The position numbers were made by a program, and so were the translations under genes. Below are positions 34,951 to 43,475 of a stretch of 43,586 nucleotides of DNA, in pieces. The DNA lies in contig DATCBN010000049.1 of the NCBI GenBank assembly GCA_036511855.1, forward strand, positions 1 through 43,586, read 5' to 3'. The number at the start of each line of letters is the position of its first letter. The stretch's first letter is position 1. The stretch comes from Candidatus Eremiobacteraceae bacterium (GTDB lineage Bacteria > Vulcanimicrobiota > Vulcanimicrobiia > Eremiobacterales > Eremiobacteraceae). Below the pieces are notes generated by a model. It ran no database searches. It was not told the origin of the DNA and worked only from the letters and a program-made list of their open reading frames with translations.

Positions 34951-35856
34951 TCAAAATAATGCGTCCACGTACGACCGAGGGTCGAACGCGCTCAATTGAT
35001 CCACCGTTTCGCCGAACCCCACATACTTGATGGGAATATCGACTTGATCCATCACCGCGACGATTATCCCGCCTTTCGCTGTGCCGTCTAGTTTCGTCAG
35101 GACGACCCCGGTTACTTGCGTCGCATCGTGAAAGAGCCGGGCTTGGGAAAGCGCGTTCTGGCCGGTGGTGGCGTCGAGAACGAGCAGGGTCTCATGGGGC
35201 GCACCGGCCACTTCGCGCGCGATCACGCGTCGCATCTTCTTCAACTCTTCCATCAAATTGTGCTTGGTCTGCAGCCGCCCCGCCGTGTCGATGAACACCA
35301 CATCGATGCCGCGCGCCTTCGCCGCGGCGAGACCGTCGAAGATGACCGCAGCCGGATCGGCCCCTTCCGCGCGCCGGACGATCTCCGCATCGGCCCGTCG
35401 AGCCCAGATCTCCAACTGATCCGCTGCCGCGGCCCGAAAAGTGTCGCCCGCGACGAGCATGACGGATTTGCCCCGCTTGTGCTCCTTGGCAGCCAGTTTG
35501 CCGATCGTCGTGGTCTTTCCCGAGCCGTTGACGCCGACCACCAGCACGACGTGGGGCCGGCCGGTCTCGATCATGCCGGCAAGCGCTGGGTGGCGCAGAT
35601 AGTCGCCCAGATCTTCCTTGAATACTTTGACGACATCGGCCGCGACGCGCAGATTGCGCTGCTGCGCGGCGGTCTTGAGCTGGCCGAGGATTTTTTCCGT
35701 GGTGGGCACGCCGAAATCGGCGCCGATCATGGTCTCTTCGAATTCTTGCCAGAACGCGTCATCCACCAGTTGACGGCCGATGAGCGAATTCCAATGGCCC
35801 TCAAGTTGATTGCGCGTCTTTTCAAGACCGTCGCGAAACGAGTTGAGCCATTGCAT
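34951..35856 (-). CDS. ftsY: Signal recognition particle receptor FtsY
   Basis: The 301-residue protein contains only a short N domain and the NG GTPase, without the long acidic A domain found in enterobacteria. G motifs: [18 protein letters not shown] (G1), [17 protein letters not shown] (G2), [19 protein letters not shown] (G3), [11 protein letters not shown] (G4) and [13 protein letters not shown] (C-terminal). It docks ribosome-SRP complexes at the membrane. The gene follows the sigma factor by 91 bases and precedes recA, to whose RBS its stop lies within about ten bases. Confidence 0.96.
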   Translation of the reverse strand: MQWLNSFRDGLEKTRNQLEGHWNSLIGRQLVDDAFWQEFEETMIGADFGVPTTEKILGQLKTAAQQRNLRVAADVVKVFKEDLGDYLRHPALAGMIETGRPHVVLVVGVNGSGKTTTIGKLAAKEHKRGKSVMLVAGDTFRAAAADQLEIWARRADAEIVRRAEGADPAAVIFDGLAAAKARGIDVVFIDTAGRLQTKHNLMEELKKMRRVIAREVAGAPHETLLVLDATTGQNALSQARLFHDATQVTGVVLTKLDGTAKGGIIVAVMDQVDIPIKYVGFGETVDQLSAFDPRSYVDALF

Positions 35857-35947
35857 CGCATGCGGTTTCGCCCGTTCGGCAGCGCGTTCTTCTACTGCAT
35901 GCCGGGGCGCCGGCGAACCCCTCGTCGGAATCCGACCCGGGGCGGCC

Positions 35948-36772
35948 CTAACTTGCGGTTTGCGGCTTCTTTCTCACGTATTTTTGCTTCACGTTGGGGT
36001 CGCCCTCGCGGAACGTGCCCTCGACGTGCATGGCTTTGAGCTTGGATCGCAGGCGGATGACGGCCTGGGCATGGATCTGAGAAACGCGCGATTCCGAAAC
36101 ATCGAGCACGCTCTTGATCTCTTTGAGCGTCAGCCCTTCGAAGTAGTAAAGAGAGATCACCGTGCGTTCTTGCGGCGGCAGGCTGTCGACGGCAGTGGCG
36201 AGCGACCCTTTCATTTCGGTGGATTCAAGGAGGAACGTGGGATCGGGGCCGCCGTCCTTCAACGTGTCGACGAGCGCGACATCGTGACCGCGCTCGTTCG
36301 GCAAGAATTCTTCGAGCGACAACACGGAGGTGCTGCGCACCTTGAGCAGCAGCGAATGGTAGTCTTTCAGCGGAATGCCGAGCGCGGCCGCGACCTCGAC
36401 ATCGTCCGGCGCGCGCCCCATCCGCCCTTCGAGCTCCGCGAAGATCCTCTCCATCTCGCGCGCTTTTTGGCGCACCGCGCGCGGCACCCAGTCGAGCGCG
36501 CGAAGCGCATCGAGTATGGCACCGTTTATGCGTGTGATGGCGTACGTCTCGAACTTCACGCCGCGTGAATCGTCGTATTTGTTGATGGCGTCGATCAATC
36601 CCAGGATTCCTTCGTTGACGAGATCGTGGATCTCGACGTGCGAGGGCAGATTGATCGAGATGCGCCCGGCGACGTATTTGACGAGATGCAGATACTTATG
36701 GATGATCTCTTCGCGCGTCAGCGTCAGACCCGCGATCGTACATCGATCCCTGACCGGTGTGCGCGAGCTCAT
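35948..36772 (-). CDS. Sigma factor of the FliA/WhiG type (sigma-28 group)
   Basis: The 274-residue group 3 sigma factor has region 2 from HLVKYVAGRISINLPSHVEI with VNEGILGLIDAINKYDDSRG and FETYAITRINGAILDALR. Region 3 runs from WVPRAVRQKAREMERIFAEL, then GRAPDDVEVAAALGI. Region 4 contains LPPQERTVISLYYFEGLTLK and DVSESRVSQIHAQAVIRLR. The WVPRxVR motif marks FliA/WhiG/SigD sigmas, which direct motility or sporulation genes. A basic tail (KQKYVRKKPQTAS) follows. The ATG overlaps the stop of the BldC-like gene (ATGA), and no strong RBS is seen, so translation is probably coupled. Confidence 0.93.
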   Translation of the reverse strand: MSSRTPVRDRCTIAGLTLTREEIIHKYLHLVKYVAGRISINLPSHVEIHDLVNEGILGLIDAINKYDDSRGVKFETYAITRINGAILDALRALDWVPRAVRQKAREMERIFAELEGRMGRAPDDVEVAAALGIPLKDYHSLLLKVRSTSVLSLEEFLPNERGHDVALVDTLKDGGPDPTFLLESTEMKGSLATAVDSLPPQERTVISLYYFEGLTLKEIKSVLDVSESRVSQIHAQAVIRLRSKLKAMHVEGTFREGDPNVKQKYVRKKPQTAS

Positions 36773-37047
36773 GTTTTCGACCGCCGGCCCAGATCGGTCG
36801 ACCGCCGGTCCAAATCGGTCGCCCCATTGCGGTTTATGCGTTTGACATCCATGAGACGTGCGAGCGCTTCGCGCCGGAAGCGGTATTGACCGCCGGGCGT
36901 CTTGATCGCATCGACGAGCCCTTCGCGGGCCCAACGTCGAATAGCCGCCCTTGTCATATTGAGGGCACGCGCGACTTCGCCGGACGTCATCCAGTCCTTG
37001 GGTGGGATTCCGGCAAGACTTGCGCTACCGCGCCGTGCGCCTGCCAT
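36769..37047 (-). CDS. BldC-like small MerR-fold HTH regulator
   Basis: The 92-residue protein has a winged helix-turn-helix: WMTSGEVARALNMTRAAIRR, then WAREGLVDAIKTPGGQYRFR and REALARLM. This matches BldC-type regulators, whose signature is T-x-x-E-V-A, R-W-x-x-x-G and T-x-G-G-x-x-R-x-R. The C-terminus is two copies of TDL(D/G)RRS made by a 21-bp tandem duplication that ends right at the sigma factor start. BldC proteins bind direct repeats cooperatively. Translation is coupled to the sigma gene by ATGA, so the two are likely to act in one regulatory step. Confidence 0.82.
   Translation of the reverse strand: MAGARRGSASLAGIPPKDWMTSGEVARALNMTRAAIRRWAREGLVDAIKTPGGQYRFRREALARLMDVKRINRNGATDLDRRSTDLGRRSKT
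36779..36820. repeat. 21-bp tandem duplication at the HTH-sigma junction
   Basis: Two adjacent 21-bp units (36779-36799 and 36800-36820) start GACCGCCGG and end ATCGGTC, and differ at two bases. Being a multiple of three, they add seven residues to the HTH protein's tail. They lie directly upstream of the sigma factor start codon. Confidence 0.85.
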
Positions 37048-37233
37048 TGCGGCCTTCTTCCATGAAGACTCAAAATCGAGCCATCGGATAGAGGCTCTCG
37101 CTCATCCGCACACTCAAGCCGAACGCTGAATAGCTCGGCGCCTCCCGTTTTCCTAGCGGACCGTTTTTTCCCTTTTTGCGCGAATGACCGTATTGCTCCT
37201 AATATCCCGAATATCTTATTAGTACGCAATTAG
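37048..37233. promoter_or_regulatory. Intergenic region upstream of the HTH-sigma-ftsY-recA series
   Basis: About 186 bases lie between the HTH start and the end of the FHA gene, all on the minus side. The left part is ordinary; 37195-37233 is noticeably AT-rich (AATATCCCGAATATCTTATT). I see no confident -35/-10 pair or LexA-like operator. Confidence 0.3.
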
Positions 37234-37881
37234 CTAAGATTCTTTGGCCGGGCACAGCCGCAAAGTACAGTGCGTTTGACCGAACATCAGCCTGTCGCCG
37301 TCTTTCAGCGCCGCCAATATATGCGCGCCGACGCGCGTCGACCCGTTGAGATAGGTCCCGTTCGCGCTGTCCAAGTCCTCGATGGCGAATCCGCCGTGTC
37401 TGCGCAAGATGAGCGCATGGCGGCGCGAGACGTAGCTTTCCGGATCCGCCGCTGTTAGGTCGATCTCGGGAAACACCCGATCCAACTTCGACGCGCGGCC
37501 CACAAGGAGCACGTCTCGGTCGAGCTTCACCACGCAGCCGATGCTTCCAACCCCGTCCTCGTGGACGATCAATTCGCCGTCCACGGTCGGACGTGTGATG
37601 CGCCGCGTCGGGACCGCGGTTGGGATTCCGCCGCCGATCGGTGCCGGCAATTCGTCCCCGCACACTTTGCAAAAAGTCTCGCCGAGGCTATTGGTGGCCT
37701 CGCAGCGGGCGCAGATGCGCGTGTCGTGCGGTGTGCTTCTACCGGGGAACGCCGTTGCCGGCGAGCGGCGGTAGGTCTCGGTTGTGTCGGTTGTTCGGTC
37801 GCTGATCGTCGTCTCCCCTGAAGTGGATTGCGGCCGTGACTTATACCCGCGCTGAATCCTATCGTACCACGCTCGCGTCAC
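37234..37881 (-). CDS. FHA-domain protein with N-terminal zinc ribbon
   Basis: The 215-residue protein starts at a GTG (37879-37881). A disordered Ser/Thr-rich N-terminus (about residues 15-50) could be phosphorylated. Cys57, Cys60, Cys71 and Cys74 (CARC, CKVC) form a zinc ribbon. Residues about 110-205 are an FHA domain with the phosphothreonine-binding set: Gly128-Arg129, Ser152 (SRRH), His155, and NGT and Asn179-Gly180. It probably recognises phosphothreonine proteins, but no Ser/Thr kinase is in the window. The 186 bases downstream lead to the HTH gene. Confidence 0.88.
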   Translation of the reverse strand: MTRAWYDRIQRGYKSRPQSTSGETTISDRTTDTTETYRRSPATAFPGRSTPHDTRICARCEATNSLGETFCKVCGDELPAPIGGGIPTAVPTRRITRPTVDGELIVHEDGVGSIGCVVKLDRDVLLVGRASKLDRVFPEIDLTAADPESYVSRRHALILRRHGGFAIEDLDSANGTYLNGSTRVGAHILAALKDGDRLMFGQTHCTLRLCPAKES

Positions 37882-37915
37882 GCTCGTCGCGTGATGGCGG
37901 TTACAAACGAGGCTG

Positions 37916-38938
37916 TCACGCGTATCTGATTTTTGGATTGAGGACGGCGTAGAGCAGATCGACGAGCAGATTCACGACGACGAAGGTGGTGGCGAACAGC
38001 AAAATGGACCCGTTGATGAGCGGATTATCTCGATTGCTTATGGCTTCGAAAGCGAGCCTGCCGACGCCAGGCCATGCAAAGATGCTCTCGGTCAGCACCG
38101 CGCCGCCAAGCAAAAGTCCGGTCTGCAGTCCGATGACCGTGACGATCGGGATCAGCGCATTGCGAAGCCCATGATGCATCACAACGGCAAAGTAGCTCAA
38201 GCCTTTAGCTCTTGCCGTCCTGATGTAATCCGTCTGCATCACCTCGAGCATGCCGGCGCGGGTCATCTTCGCGATGATCGCCATCGGTATCGTTCCAAGC
38301 GTGATCGCGGGCAGCGCGAGATGCCGCAGAACGTCGACGAAGGCAGGCCAATTTCCGGCGAGCAGTGCATCGACGGTAAGCAAGTGCGTGTGCGCCGTCA
38401 CGTCGTAGCGCAGCGAGATTCGTCCGCCGATCGGGAACAGATCCAGATTCCATAACTTAGACGGTTCGTACGCGATGAGCCACAACATCATCCATCCGAG
38501 CCAGAATACGGGAACCGATACGCCGAGGAGAACCAAGACGGAAAGCGCGGTGTCGATCCAGGTGCGGTGATTGAGCGCGGCGACGATGCCGGCCGGAATG
38601 CCGACGAGGACCGCGACGAACATCGCCGCAAGCGCCAACTCGAGCGTCGCCGGAAAATACGTCTGCAGCTTCGAGACGACCGGCTCGTTGTCGGCGAGCG
38701 ACACCCCAAGATTGCCGTGGGCGACTTGGACAAGGTATGCCCAAAGCTGGACGTACCATGGCCTGTCGAGGCCCAATTGCTGCGTGAGCCGGATGATGTC
38801 GGCGCGCGTGGCATGCTCGCCCAAGAGGATCTGCACCGGATTCCCGGGGATTTCGTGCAAGAAGAAAAACGTGAGAACGGTGATCGTGACCAGCACGGCC
38901 ACGAAGCGGATCGCACGCGCAAATAAGAATCTCGCCAC
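37916..38938 (-). CDS. Peptide/nickel-type ABC transporter permease (DppB/OppB family)
   Basis: The 340-residue integral membrane protein starts at a GTG (38936-38938). The first TM (FVAVLVTITVLTFFFLHEIP) is followed by the family motif GNP and a periplasmic loop. Five more TMs and the conserved coupling-helix motif EVMQTDYIRTARAKGLS, with VMHHGLRNALIPIVTVIG and GGAVLTESIFAWPGVGRL, complete the permease. DppC, DppD/F and the binding protein, which normally sit beside it, are absent from the window, so it stands as an orphan. The substrate is unknown. Confidence 0.9.
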   Translation of the reverse strand: MARFLFARAIRFVAVLVTITVLTFFFLHEIPGNPVQILLGEHATRADIIRLTQQLGLDRPWYVQLWAYLVQVAHGNLGVSLADNEPVVSKLQTYFPATLELALAAMFVAVLVGIPAGIVAALNHRTWIDTALSVLVLLGVSVPVFWLGWMMLWLIAYEPSKLWNLDLFPIGGRISLRYDVTAHTHLLTVDALLAGNWPAFVDVLRHLALPAITLGTIPMAIIAKMTRAGMLEVMQTDYIRTARAKGLSYFAVVMHHGLRNALIPIVTVIGLQTGLLLGGAVLTESIFAWPGVGRLAFEAISNRDNPLINGSILLFATTFVVVNLLVDLLYAVLNPKIRYA

Positions 38939-39122
38939 GCGCCTAGGGCCTTTGTTGTTCCGGCCGAAGCGACCCTTCCCACAGCATCTTGACTGCATGG
39001 CGCAGGAGGAGCGGGACGGACCGGAAAAATCCGCAAGGTTATCTAGCAAGTGCCTTTAGGTATGCGTATACCCTATTGCCGCGCGGCGGCGGCGCGCTTC
39101 ACGGAGATATGCAAGCAACACT
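38939..39122. promoter_or_regulatory. Divergent intergenic region, permease and hppA
   Basis: About 180 bases hold the promoters of the two divergent genes. A short inverted repeat (GGTAT-GCGT-ATACC, 39059-39072) lies about 50 bases before the hppA start. There is no clear small gene; an open frame starting at 39050 overlaps hppA in another frame and looks like a shadow. Confidence 0.35.
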
Positions 39123-41225
39123 ATGAATCACTATTCGTCAATGTCGATGGAGCAACTGGCTATCGGATTCGCGCTCGTGTGCGGGCTTCTCGCCATCGGC
39201 TACGGCGCGTACCTCATCTCGTGGATTCTGCGCAAGTCCGACGGCAATCCCAAGATGCGCGAAATCGCGGCCGCCATCCAAGAAGGTGCGATGGCGTACA
39301 TGAAGCGCCAATATAGCACCATCGCCGTCGTAGCCGTCGTGCTCGCCATCGTGCTGGCCGTCGTCTTCAAAGGTTGGGAAGCGTCGGTCGGCTTTCTCGT
39401 CGGCGCGATCCTGTCCGGCCTGACTGGATTCATCGGCATGTTCGTCGCCGTGCGCGCGAACGTCCGCACGGCCGAAGCAGCGAAAGGCGGGCTGGGCGCG
39501 GCGTTCGACGTCGCGTTCAAGGGCGGCGCCATCACGGGTCTGCTTGTCGTCGGCCTCGGCATCATCGCGGTGTCCGGCTATTTCGCGATCATGCATTCCG
39601 TCTACGGCGACGACTTGCCCTCGGCTTTGAACGCCATGGTCGGTCTAGGCTTCGGTTGTTCGCTGATCTCCGTGTTCGCGCGTCTCGGCGGCGGCATCTA
39701 CACCAAGGGGGCCGACGTCGGCGCCGATCTCGTCGGCAAAGTGGAAGCCGGCATACCCGAAGACGATCCGCGCAACCCAGCGGTCATCGCGGACAACGTG
39801 GGCGACAACGTCGGCGATTGCGCCGGTATGGCGGCCGACTTATTCGAGACCTATTGCGTCACCACCATCGCCACCATGCTGCTCGGCGCTCTCGTATTCA
39901 AAGGCAACGCTGAACTCCAGCTGATCTCCACTTTGTTTCCGCTGGTCCTCGGTGGGGCCTCGATAATCACGTCGATCATCGGCACCGCATTCGTCAAGGT
40001 CAAGAACAAGAACATCATGGGCGCAATGTATGTCGGCTTGGCCATCGCGGCCGTGCTTTCGGCCATCGCCTTTTACTTCATCACCGGCCACATCATGCAG
40101 AATGCGGCTCAGGTCGACGAGCGCTTCACCCCGCTGAATCTCTGGTACTGTTCGCTCGTCGGTCTTGTGATCACCGGCCTCATGGTGATCATCACCGAAT
40201 ACTTCACCGGCACTCAATTCCCGCCGGTGCAAGCGATCGCGCGGGCTTCCACGACCGGGCATGCCACGAACATCATCACCGGCCTTGCAGTCTCCATGAA
40301 GGCGACCACGCTGCCGGTGATCGTGATCGTACTCGGCATTTTGGTGTCGTACGGTCTCGCCGGCTTGTATGGCGTCGCCATCGCTGTGATGTCCATGCTT
40401 TCGATGGCGGGCGTCATCGTCGCGCTCGACTCGTACGGGCCGATCACCGACAATGCCGGCGGCATCGCGGAAATGGCGAAACTTGGTCCGGAGATCCGCG
40501 GCATCACCGATCCGCTCGATGCTGTCGGGAACACGACCAAAGCCGTCACCAAAGGCTATGCCATCGGTTCCGCTGCGCTCGCCGCCATCGTCTTGTTCGC
40601 ATCGTTCCAACAAGAATTGGCGGGCATCGGATCCCAAACGCTCGTCTTTGCGCTCGACAAACCGTACGTTCTTGCCGGGTTGCTGCTCGGCGGCGCGCTG
40701 CCGTATATATTCGCTGCGCTGTGCATGGAAGCGGTCGGTCAAGCAGGCAGCGCGGTGGTCGAGGAAGTCCGCCGTCAGTTCCGCGAGATCAAAGGCATCA
40801 TGGATGGGACCGGCAAGCCTGAATACGGCCGTTGCGTGGACATCGTGACCTCATCCGCGCTTCGCCAGATGCTCGTGCCCGCGCTCATCCCGGTGCTCAC
40901 GCCGGTCTTCATCGTCTTGCTCGGCGTGGTCGGCATCATCAGCAGCGAAAACGCGGCGCTCATGCTCGGCGGCGTTCTCGTCGGATCGATCGTGACCGGC
41001 ATCTTCGTCGCCATCTCAATGACTTCTGGCGGCGGCGCGTGGGATAATGCGAAGAAGTACATCGAAGACGGCAACTACGGGGGCAAGAAAAGCCCCGCTC
41101 ACCAAGCCGCGGTCACCGGCGATACCGTCGGCGATCCGTACAAAGACACTGCCGGCCCTGCGATCAACCCGATGATCAAGGTGCTCAACATCGTGTCGCT
41201 GCTCCTGGTCCCGTTCTTGCACTAA
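39123..41225 (+). CDS. hppA: Membrane H+-translocating pyrophosphatase, K+-independent type
   Basis: The 700-residue, about 16-TM pump couples pyrophosphate hydrolysis to ion export. Catalytic motifs: [20 protein letters not shown], then [20 protein letters not shown] and [11 protein letters not shown], and the later [10 protein letters not shown] and [17 protein letters not shown]. The segment [18 protein letters not shown] has Lys where K+-dependent enzymes have Ala, so this should be the K+-independent H+ pump. It saves energy from biosynthetic pyrophosphate, useful to a cell living on trace gases. It stands alone, followed by tandem hairpin repeats. Confidence 0.96.
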   Translation: MNHYSSMSMEQLAIGFALVCGLLAIGYGAYLISWILRKSDGNPKMREIAAAIQEGAMAYMKRQYSTIAVVAVVLAIVLAVVFKGWEASVGFLVGAILSGLTGFIGMFVAVRANVRTAEAAKGGLGAAFDVAFKGGAITGLLVVGLGIIAVSGYFAIMHSVYGDDLPSALNAMVGLGFGCSLISVFARLGGGIYTKGADVGADLVGKVEAGIPEDDPRNPAVIADNVGDNVGDCAGMAADLFETYCVTTIATMLLGALVFKGNAELQLISTLFPLVLGGASIITSIIGTAFVKVKNKNIMGAMYVGLAIAAVLSAIAFYFITGHIMQNAAQVDERFTPLNLWYCSLVGLVITGLMVIITEYFTGTQFPPVQAIARASTTGHATNIITGLAVSMKATTLPVIVIVLGILVSYGLAGLYGVAIAVMSMLSMAGVIVALDSYGPITDNAGGIAEMAKLGPEIRGITDPLDAVGNTTKAVTKGYAIGSAALAAIVLFASFQQELAGIGSQTLVFALDKPYVLAGLLLGGALPYIFAALCMEAVGQAGSAVVEEVRRQFREIKGIMDGTGKPEYGRCVDIVTSSALRQMLVPALIPVLTPVFIVLLGVVGIISSENAALMLGGVLVGSIVTGIFVAISMTSGGGAWDNAKKYIEDGNYGGKKSPAHQAAVTGDTVGDPYKDTAGPAINPMIKVLNIVSLLLVPFLH

Positions 41226-41232
41226 TTGAATC

Positions 41233-41362
41233 GTACTAGGGCAAGCATCGCTTGCCCAAAGATGGGTGAGCGTTGCTCACCCTAGTACGACGGCAAGCAT
41301 CGCTTGCCCAAAGATGGGTGAGCGTTGCTCACCCTAGTACGAGGGCAAGCATCGCTTGCCCA
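41233..41362 (+). repeat. Tandem 52-bp palindromic repeat unit (2.4 copies)
   Basis: Unit plan: TAGTAC, A hairpin (GGGCAAGC-ATC-GCTTGCCC), AAAGAT, B hairpin (GGGTGAGC-GTT-GCTCACCC). A hairpins begin at 41239, 41291 and 41343, exactly 52 bases apart; B hairpins lie at 41264-41282 and 41316-41334. The second A arm starts with C instead of G. It fills most of the hppA-M48 gap. A reverse-orientation copy lies at 18703-18752. Confidence 0.92.
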
Positions 41363-41409
41363 ATGTCCCACAGAAACGCCGCCCCGACCCCTTACGTTAT
41401 AGAACTGCT

Positions 41410-42255
41410 ATGAACGCTCAGACCCCCACCGATCCCCAAACTCTTTCACGGCGTTGCCTGCTCTGCGGCGCCGGCGCGTTCGCCGCGCTGGCGGCGCTGC
41501 CGGCCGGCGCGCTGCCCGCGGCGGCAGACGCCCACGATCAAGAACGCCAAATAGGACAGCAAGTCTACAATCAACAGAAGAGCCAAGGGCTTATCGTGGA
41601 CTCATCGCCGTATTATCCGGTCTTGCGCAAGATCGGCGATAACATAAGCCGAGCTGCGGCGCCGCATTGGTATACCATGAATTTCATCGTGGTGAAAGGG
41701 ACCGACGCCAACGCTTTTTCGGTGCCCGGCGGCAATATCTACGTGACCCAAGCACTGCTGCACGACAGCGAAAACGAAGACGAGCTCGCGAACGTGCTCG
41801 GCCACGAAACGGGCCATCTCGTGCTCGGCCACGTCATGGATCGACTGCACAAGGCACAGACGGCCAATGTCGTCGGCACCATCCTCGGCATCTTCATCCG
41901 CAATCAGACCACGGCGACCATGGTGAATCTTCTCGGCAACTACGCGTTTCTCAACTTCTCGCGCGCGCAAGAGTACCAAGCCGACCATGAAGGCGTGATC
42001 CTCGCCGGCAAAGCCAACTACAATCCTTACGGCATGGAGTGGTTTTTTCAGAAACTCCAAAAGTTGTACGGCAACGCGGGGTTCGAACAATATGTGCAGG
42101 ACCACCCGTCCACCGACGACCGCATCACTCGAATCCAACAATTCTTCAATAGCGATCCGGCGCAGTTCGGCAAGTGGCAAAACACGATGACGTCCAAGAG
42201 CGGATTGGCCACGTCCAATGGATCGGATGCGAGAGTGATCATCACGCCGTCCTGA
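41410..42255 (+). CDS. Secreted M48-family metalloprotease
   Basis: From the ATG at 41410 the protein has 281 residues. A Tat-like signal (SRRCLLCGAGAFAALAALPA) precedes the mature part. The M48 zinc site is His132-Glu-x-x-His136 (VLGHETGHLVLGH), and the third ligand is Glu188 in AQEYQADHEGV. ANAFSVPGGNIYVTQALL and the C-terminal DHPSTDDRITRIQQF are family hallmarks (BepA/YfgC and Oma1-like group). It likely degrades or folds extracytoplasmic proteins. There is no TPR domain, unlike BepA. The frame upstream to 41356 lies in repeat sequence. Confidence 0.92.
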   Translation: MNAQTPTDPQTLSRRCLLCGAGAFAALAALPAGALPAAADAHDQERQIGQQVYNQQKSQGLIVDSSPYYPVLRKIGDNISRAAAPHWYTMNFIVVKGTDANAFSVPGGNIYVTQALLHDSENEDELANVLGHETGHLVLGHVMDRLHKAQTANVVGTILGIFIRNQTTATMVNLLGNYAFLNFSRAQEYQADHEGVILAGKANYNPYGMEWFFQKLQKLYGNAGFEQYVQDHPSTDDRITRIQQFFNSDPAQFGKWQNTMTSKSGLATSNGSDARVIITPS

Positions 42256-42272
42256 CAGGCGGCGAACAAATA

Positions 42273-42307
42273 CGAAGAGAGGGCAAGCATGGCTTGCCCT
42301 CTCTTCG
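42273..42307. terminator. Perfect 16-bp inverted repeat between convergent genes, probable bidirectional terminator
   Basis: CGAAGAGAGGGCAAGC and its exact complement flank the loop ATG. The inner part is an A hairpin of the dispersed repeat family. It lies 17 bases after the M48 stop and 11 before the rplL stop, so it could end both transcripts, though no long T tract follows. Confidence 0.65.
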
Positions 42308-42318
42308 TTCCGATCGTT

Positions 42319-42699
42319 CTACTTGATTTCGACCTTCGCGCCTTCGGCCTCGAGTTTGGCTTTGATCGCGTCGGCTTCTTCCTTGGTCACGCCGGTCTTC
42401 ACAGCCTTGGGCGCGCCTTCGACGAGATCCTTAGCCTCTTTGAGGCCGAGACCGGCGACGACTTCGCGCACGACTTTGATGACGTTGATCTTCTTGTCGC
42501 CGGCGGCCGTCAGCACGACGTCGAACTCGGTCTTGGCTTCGGCGGCGGGAGCACCCGCGGCCGCCGCACCGGGCGCCGCAGCCATCATCACCGGCGCCGA
42601 AGCGCTGACGCCGAACTTCTCTTCCAGCGTCTTGACTAGTTCGTGCAGCTCGAGCACGGTGAGTTTGTCGATGTGATCGAGAATTTCTTGAATCGCCAT
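42319..42699 (-). CDS. rplL: Ribosomal protein L7/L12
   Basis: The 126-residue stalk protein has an N-terminal dimerisation domain ([20 protein letters not shown]) and an Ala/Pro-rich hinge ([17 protein letters not shown]). The C-terminal factor-binding domain has [20 protein letters not shown] and [18 protein letters not shown]. Two dimers or more bind L10 and recruit elongation factors. It follows rplJ by 38 bases, the universal order. Confidence 0.98.
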   Translation of the reverse strand: MAIQEILDHIDKLTVLELHELVKTLEEKFGVSASAPVMMAAAPGAAAAGAPAAEAKTEFDVVLTAAGDKKINVIKVVREVVAGLGLKEAKDLVEGAPKAVKTGVTKEEADAIKAKLEAEGAKVEIK

Positions 42700-42737
42700 G
42701 ATACTTTCCTGATATCCTTTCGCAAATTGCTGATGAA

Positions 42738-43268
42738 TTAAGCTGCCGGTTCTTCCGATTTCTTCCTATGGATCGCGCTGATTACGTGCACGATCCTGGC
42801 TCGATGGCCGCCCAAAACGCCGACGATTCCGTGAATCGGGCTCTTGAGGCTTCCGACGAGCCTGGTCAAGAGCTCGACGCGCGACGGGACCCTCGACAGC
42901 GCTTCGATCTTCGGACGATCGAAATACTCGCCGTCAACAAACGCTGCCTTGATGGTCAGCTTTTTGCTTTCGGTCGCGAACTGCGTGAGCGCCTTGGCCG
43001 CGCCCACGGGATCCGGTCCCGTGAATGCGACGCCGGTGGGCCCTTCGAGAATGGACTTGAGCTGCGCTCGCTTTTCGTCGCCGATCGCGATGCCGAACAG
43101 CGTGTTCTTCACCACTTCGTAGCTCGCCGAGGCCTTACGCAGGCTCGTGCGCAGGGTGCGCATTTCGCCGACGGTGAGACCGCGGAAGTCCGTGAAAAAG
43201 ACGTTCGAGCTCTGCGCGATCTTCTCGCGCAGAACCGCGATGGCTTTGTCTTTCTTTTCAGTTGGCAT
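42738..43268 (-). CDS. rplJ: Ribosomal protein L10
   Basis: The 176-residue protein anchors L7/L12 to 23S rRNA. It has an N-terminal RNA-binding domain ([20 protein letters not shown], then [14 protein letters not shown]) and a C-terminal helix region for L12 binding. A strong RBS (GAGGAGGTG on the minus strand, about 43278-43286) precedes the ATG at 43266-43268. An L10-leader-type RNA lies further upstream, pointing to feedback control by L10(L12)4. Confidence 0.97.
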   Translation of the reverse strand: MPTEKKDKAIAVLREKIAQSSNVFFTDFRGLTVGEMRTLRTSLRKASASYEVVKNTLFGIAIGDEKRAQLKSILEGPTGVAFTGPDPVGAAKALTQFATESKKLTIKAAFVDGEYFDRPKIEALSRVPSRVELLTRLVGSLKSPIHGIVGVLGGHRARIVHVISAIHRKKSEEPAA

Positions 43269-43298
43269 TAGACTAGTGTCACCTCCTCAGATAATGAT

Positions 43299-43334
43299 GC
43301 GGGCGCCCTCTCGATCTCTCAAGAAAGCGCCCGC
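43299..43334 (-). promoter_or_regulatory. Hairpin between the L10 leader and rplJ
   Basis: Arms GCGGGCGC and GCGCCCGC (43327-43334 and 43299-43306) enclose a 20-base loop. The hairpin lies after a T run on the minus strand and before the rplJ RBS, so it could take part in attenuation or protect the RBS. Confidence 0.5.
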
Positions 43335-43359
43335 GAAAAAAATCTTCTTCGCTTATCGC

Positions 43360-43432
43360 TTCCTCGGCAGGCCCCAACTTAGGGCTTAACGGCTTCCATT
43401 TCAGGAAGCGCGACCTGCGGTCATCGGACGAC
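43360..43432 (-). ncRNA. Ribosomal protein L10 leader
   Basis: On the minus strand the sequence GACCGCAGGTCGC, then CTTCC and GGAAG arms, GTTAAGCCC, and CCTGCCGAGG matches the conserved core and pairing (GCAGG with CCTGC) of the L10 leader kink-turn RNA. It lies about 90 bases upstream of the rplJ start and should bind L10 to repress rplJL. Confidence 0.75.
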
Positions 43433-43475
43433 CCGATTCGTGGAACGCTCTCGCGTATCCACGGAATTCTTTATG

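Noticed and set aside
39840-40742. 300-codon minus-strand frame inside hppA
   Set aside because: Asp/His/Arg-rich antisense shadow of a conserved membrane protein.
41233-41362. CRISPR array
   Set aside because: Units repeat head-to-tail with no variable spacers and each contains two palindromes; no cas genes are present.
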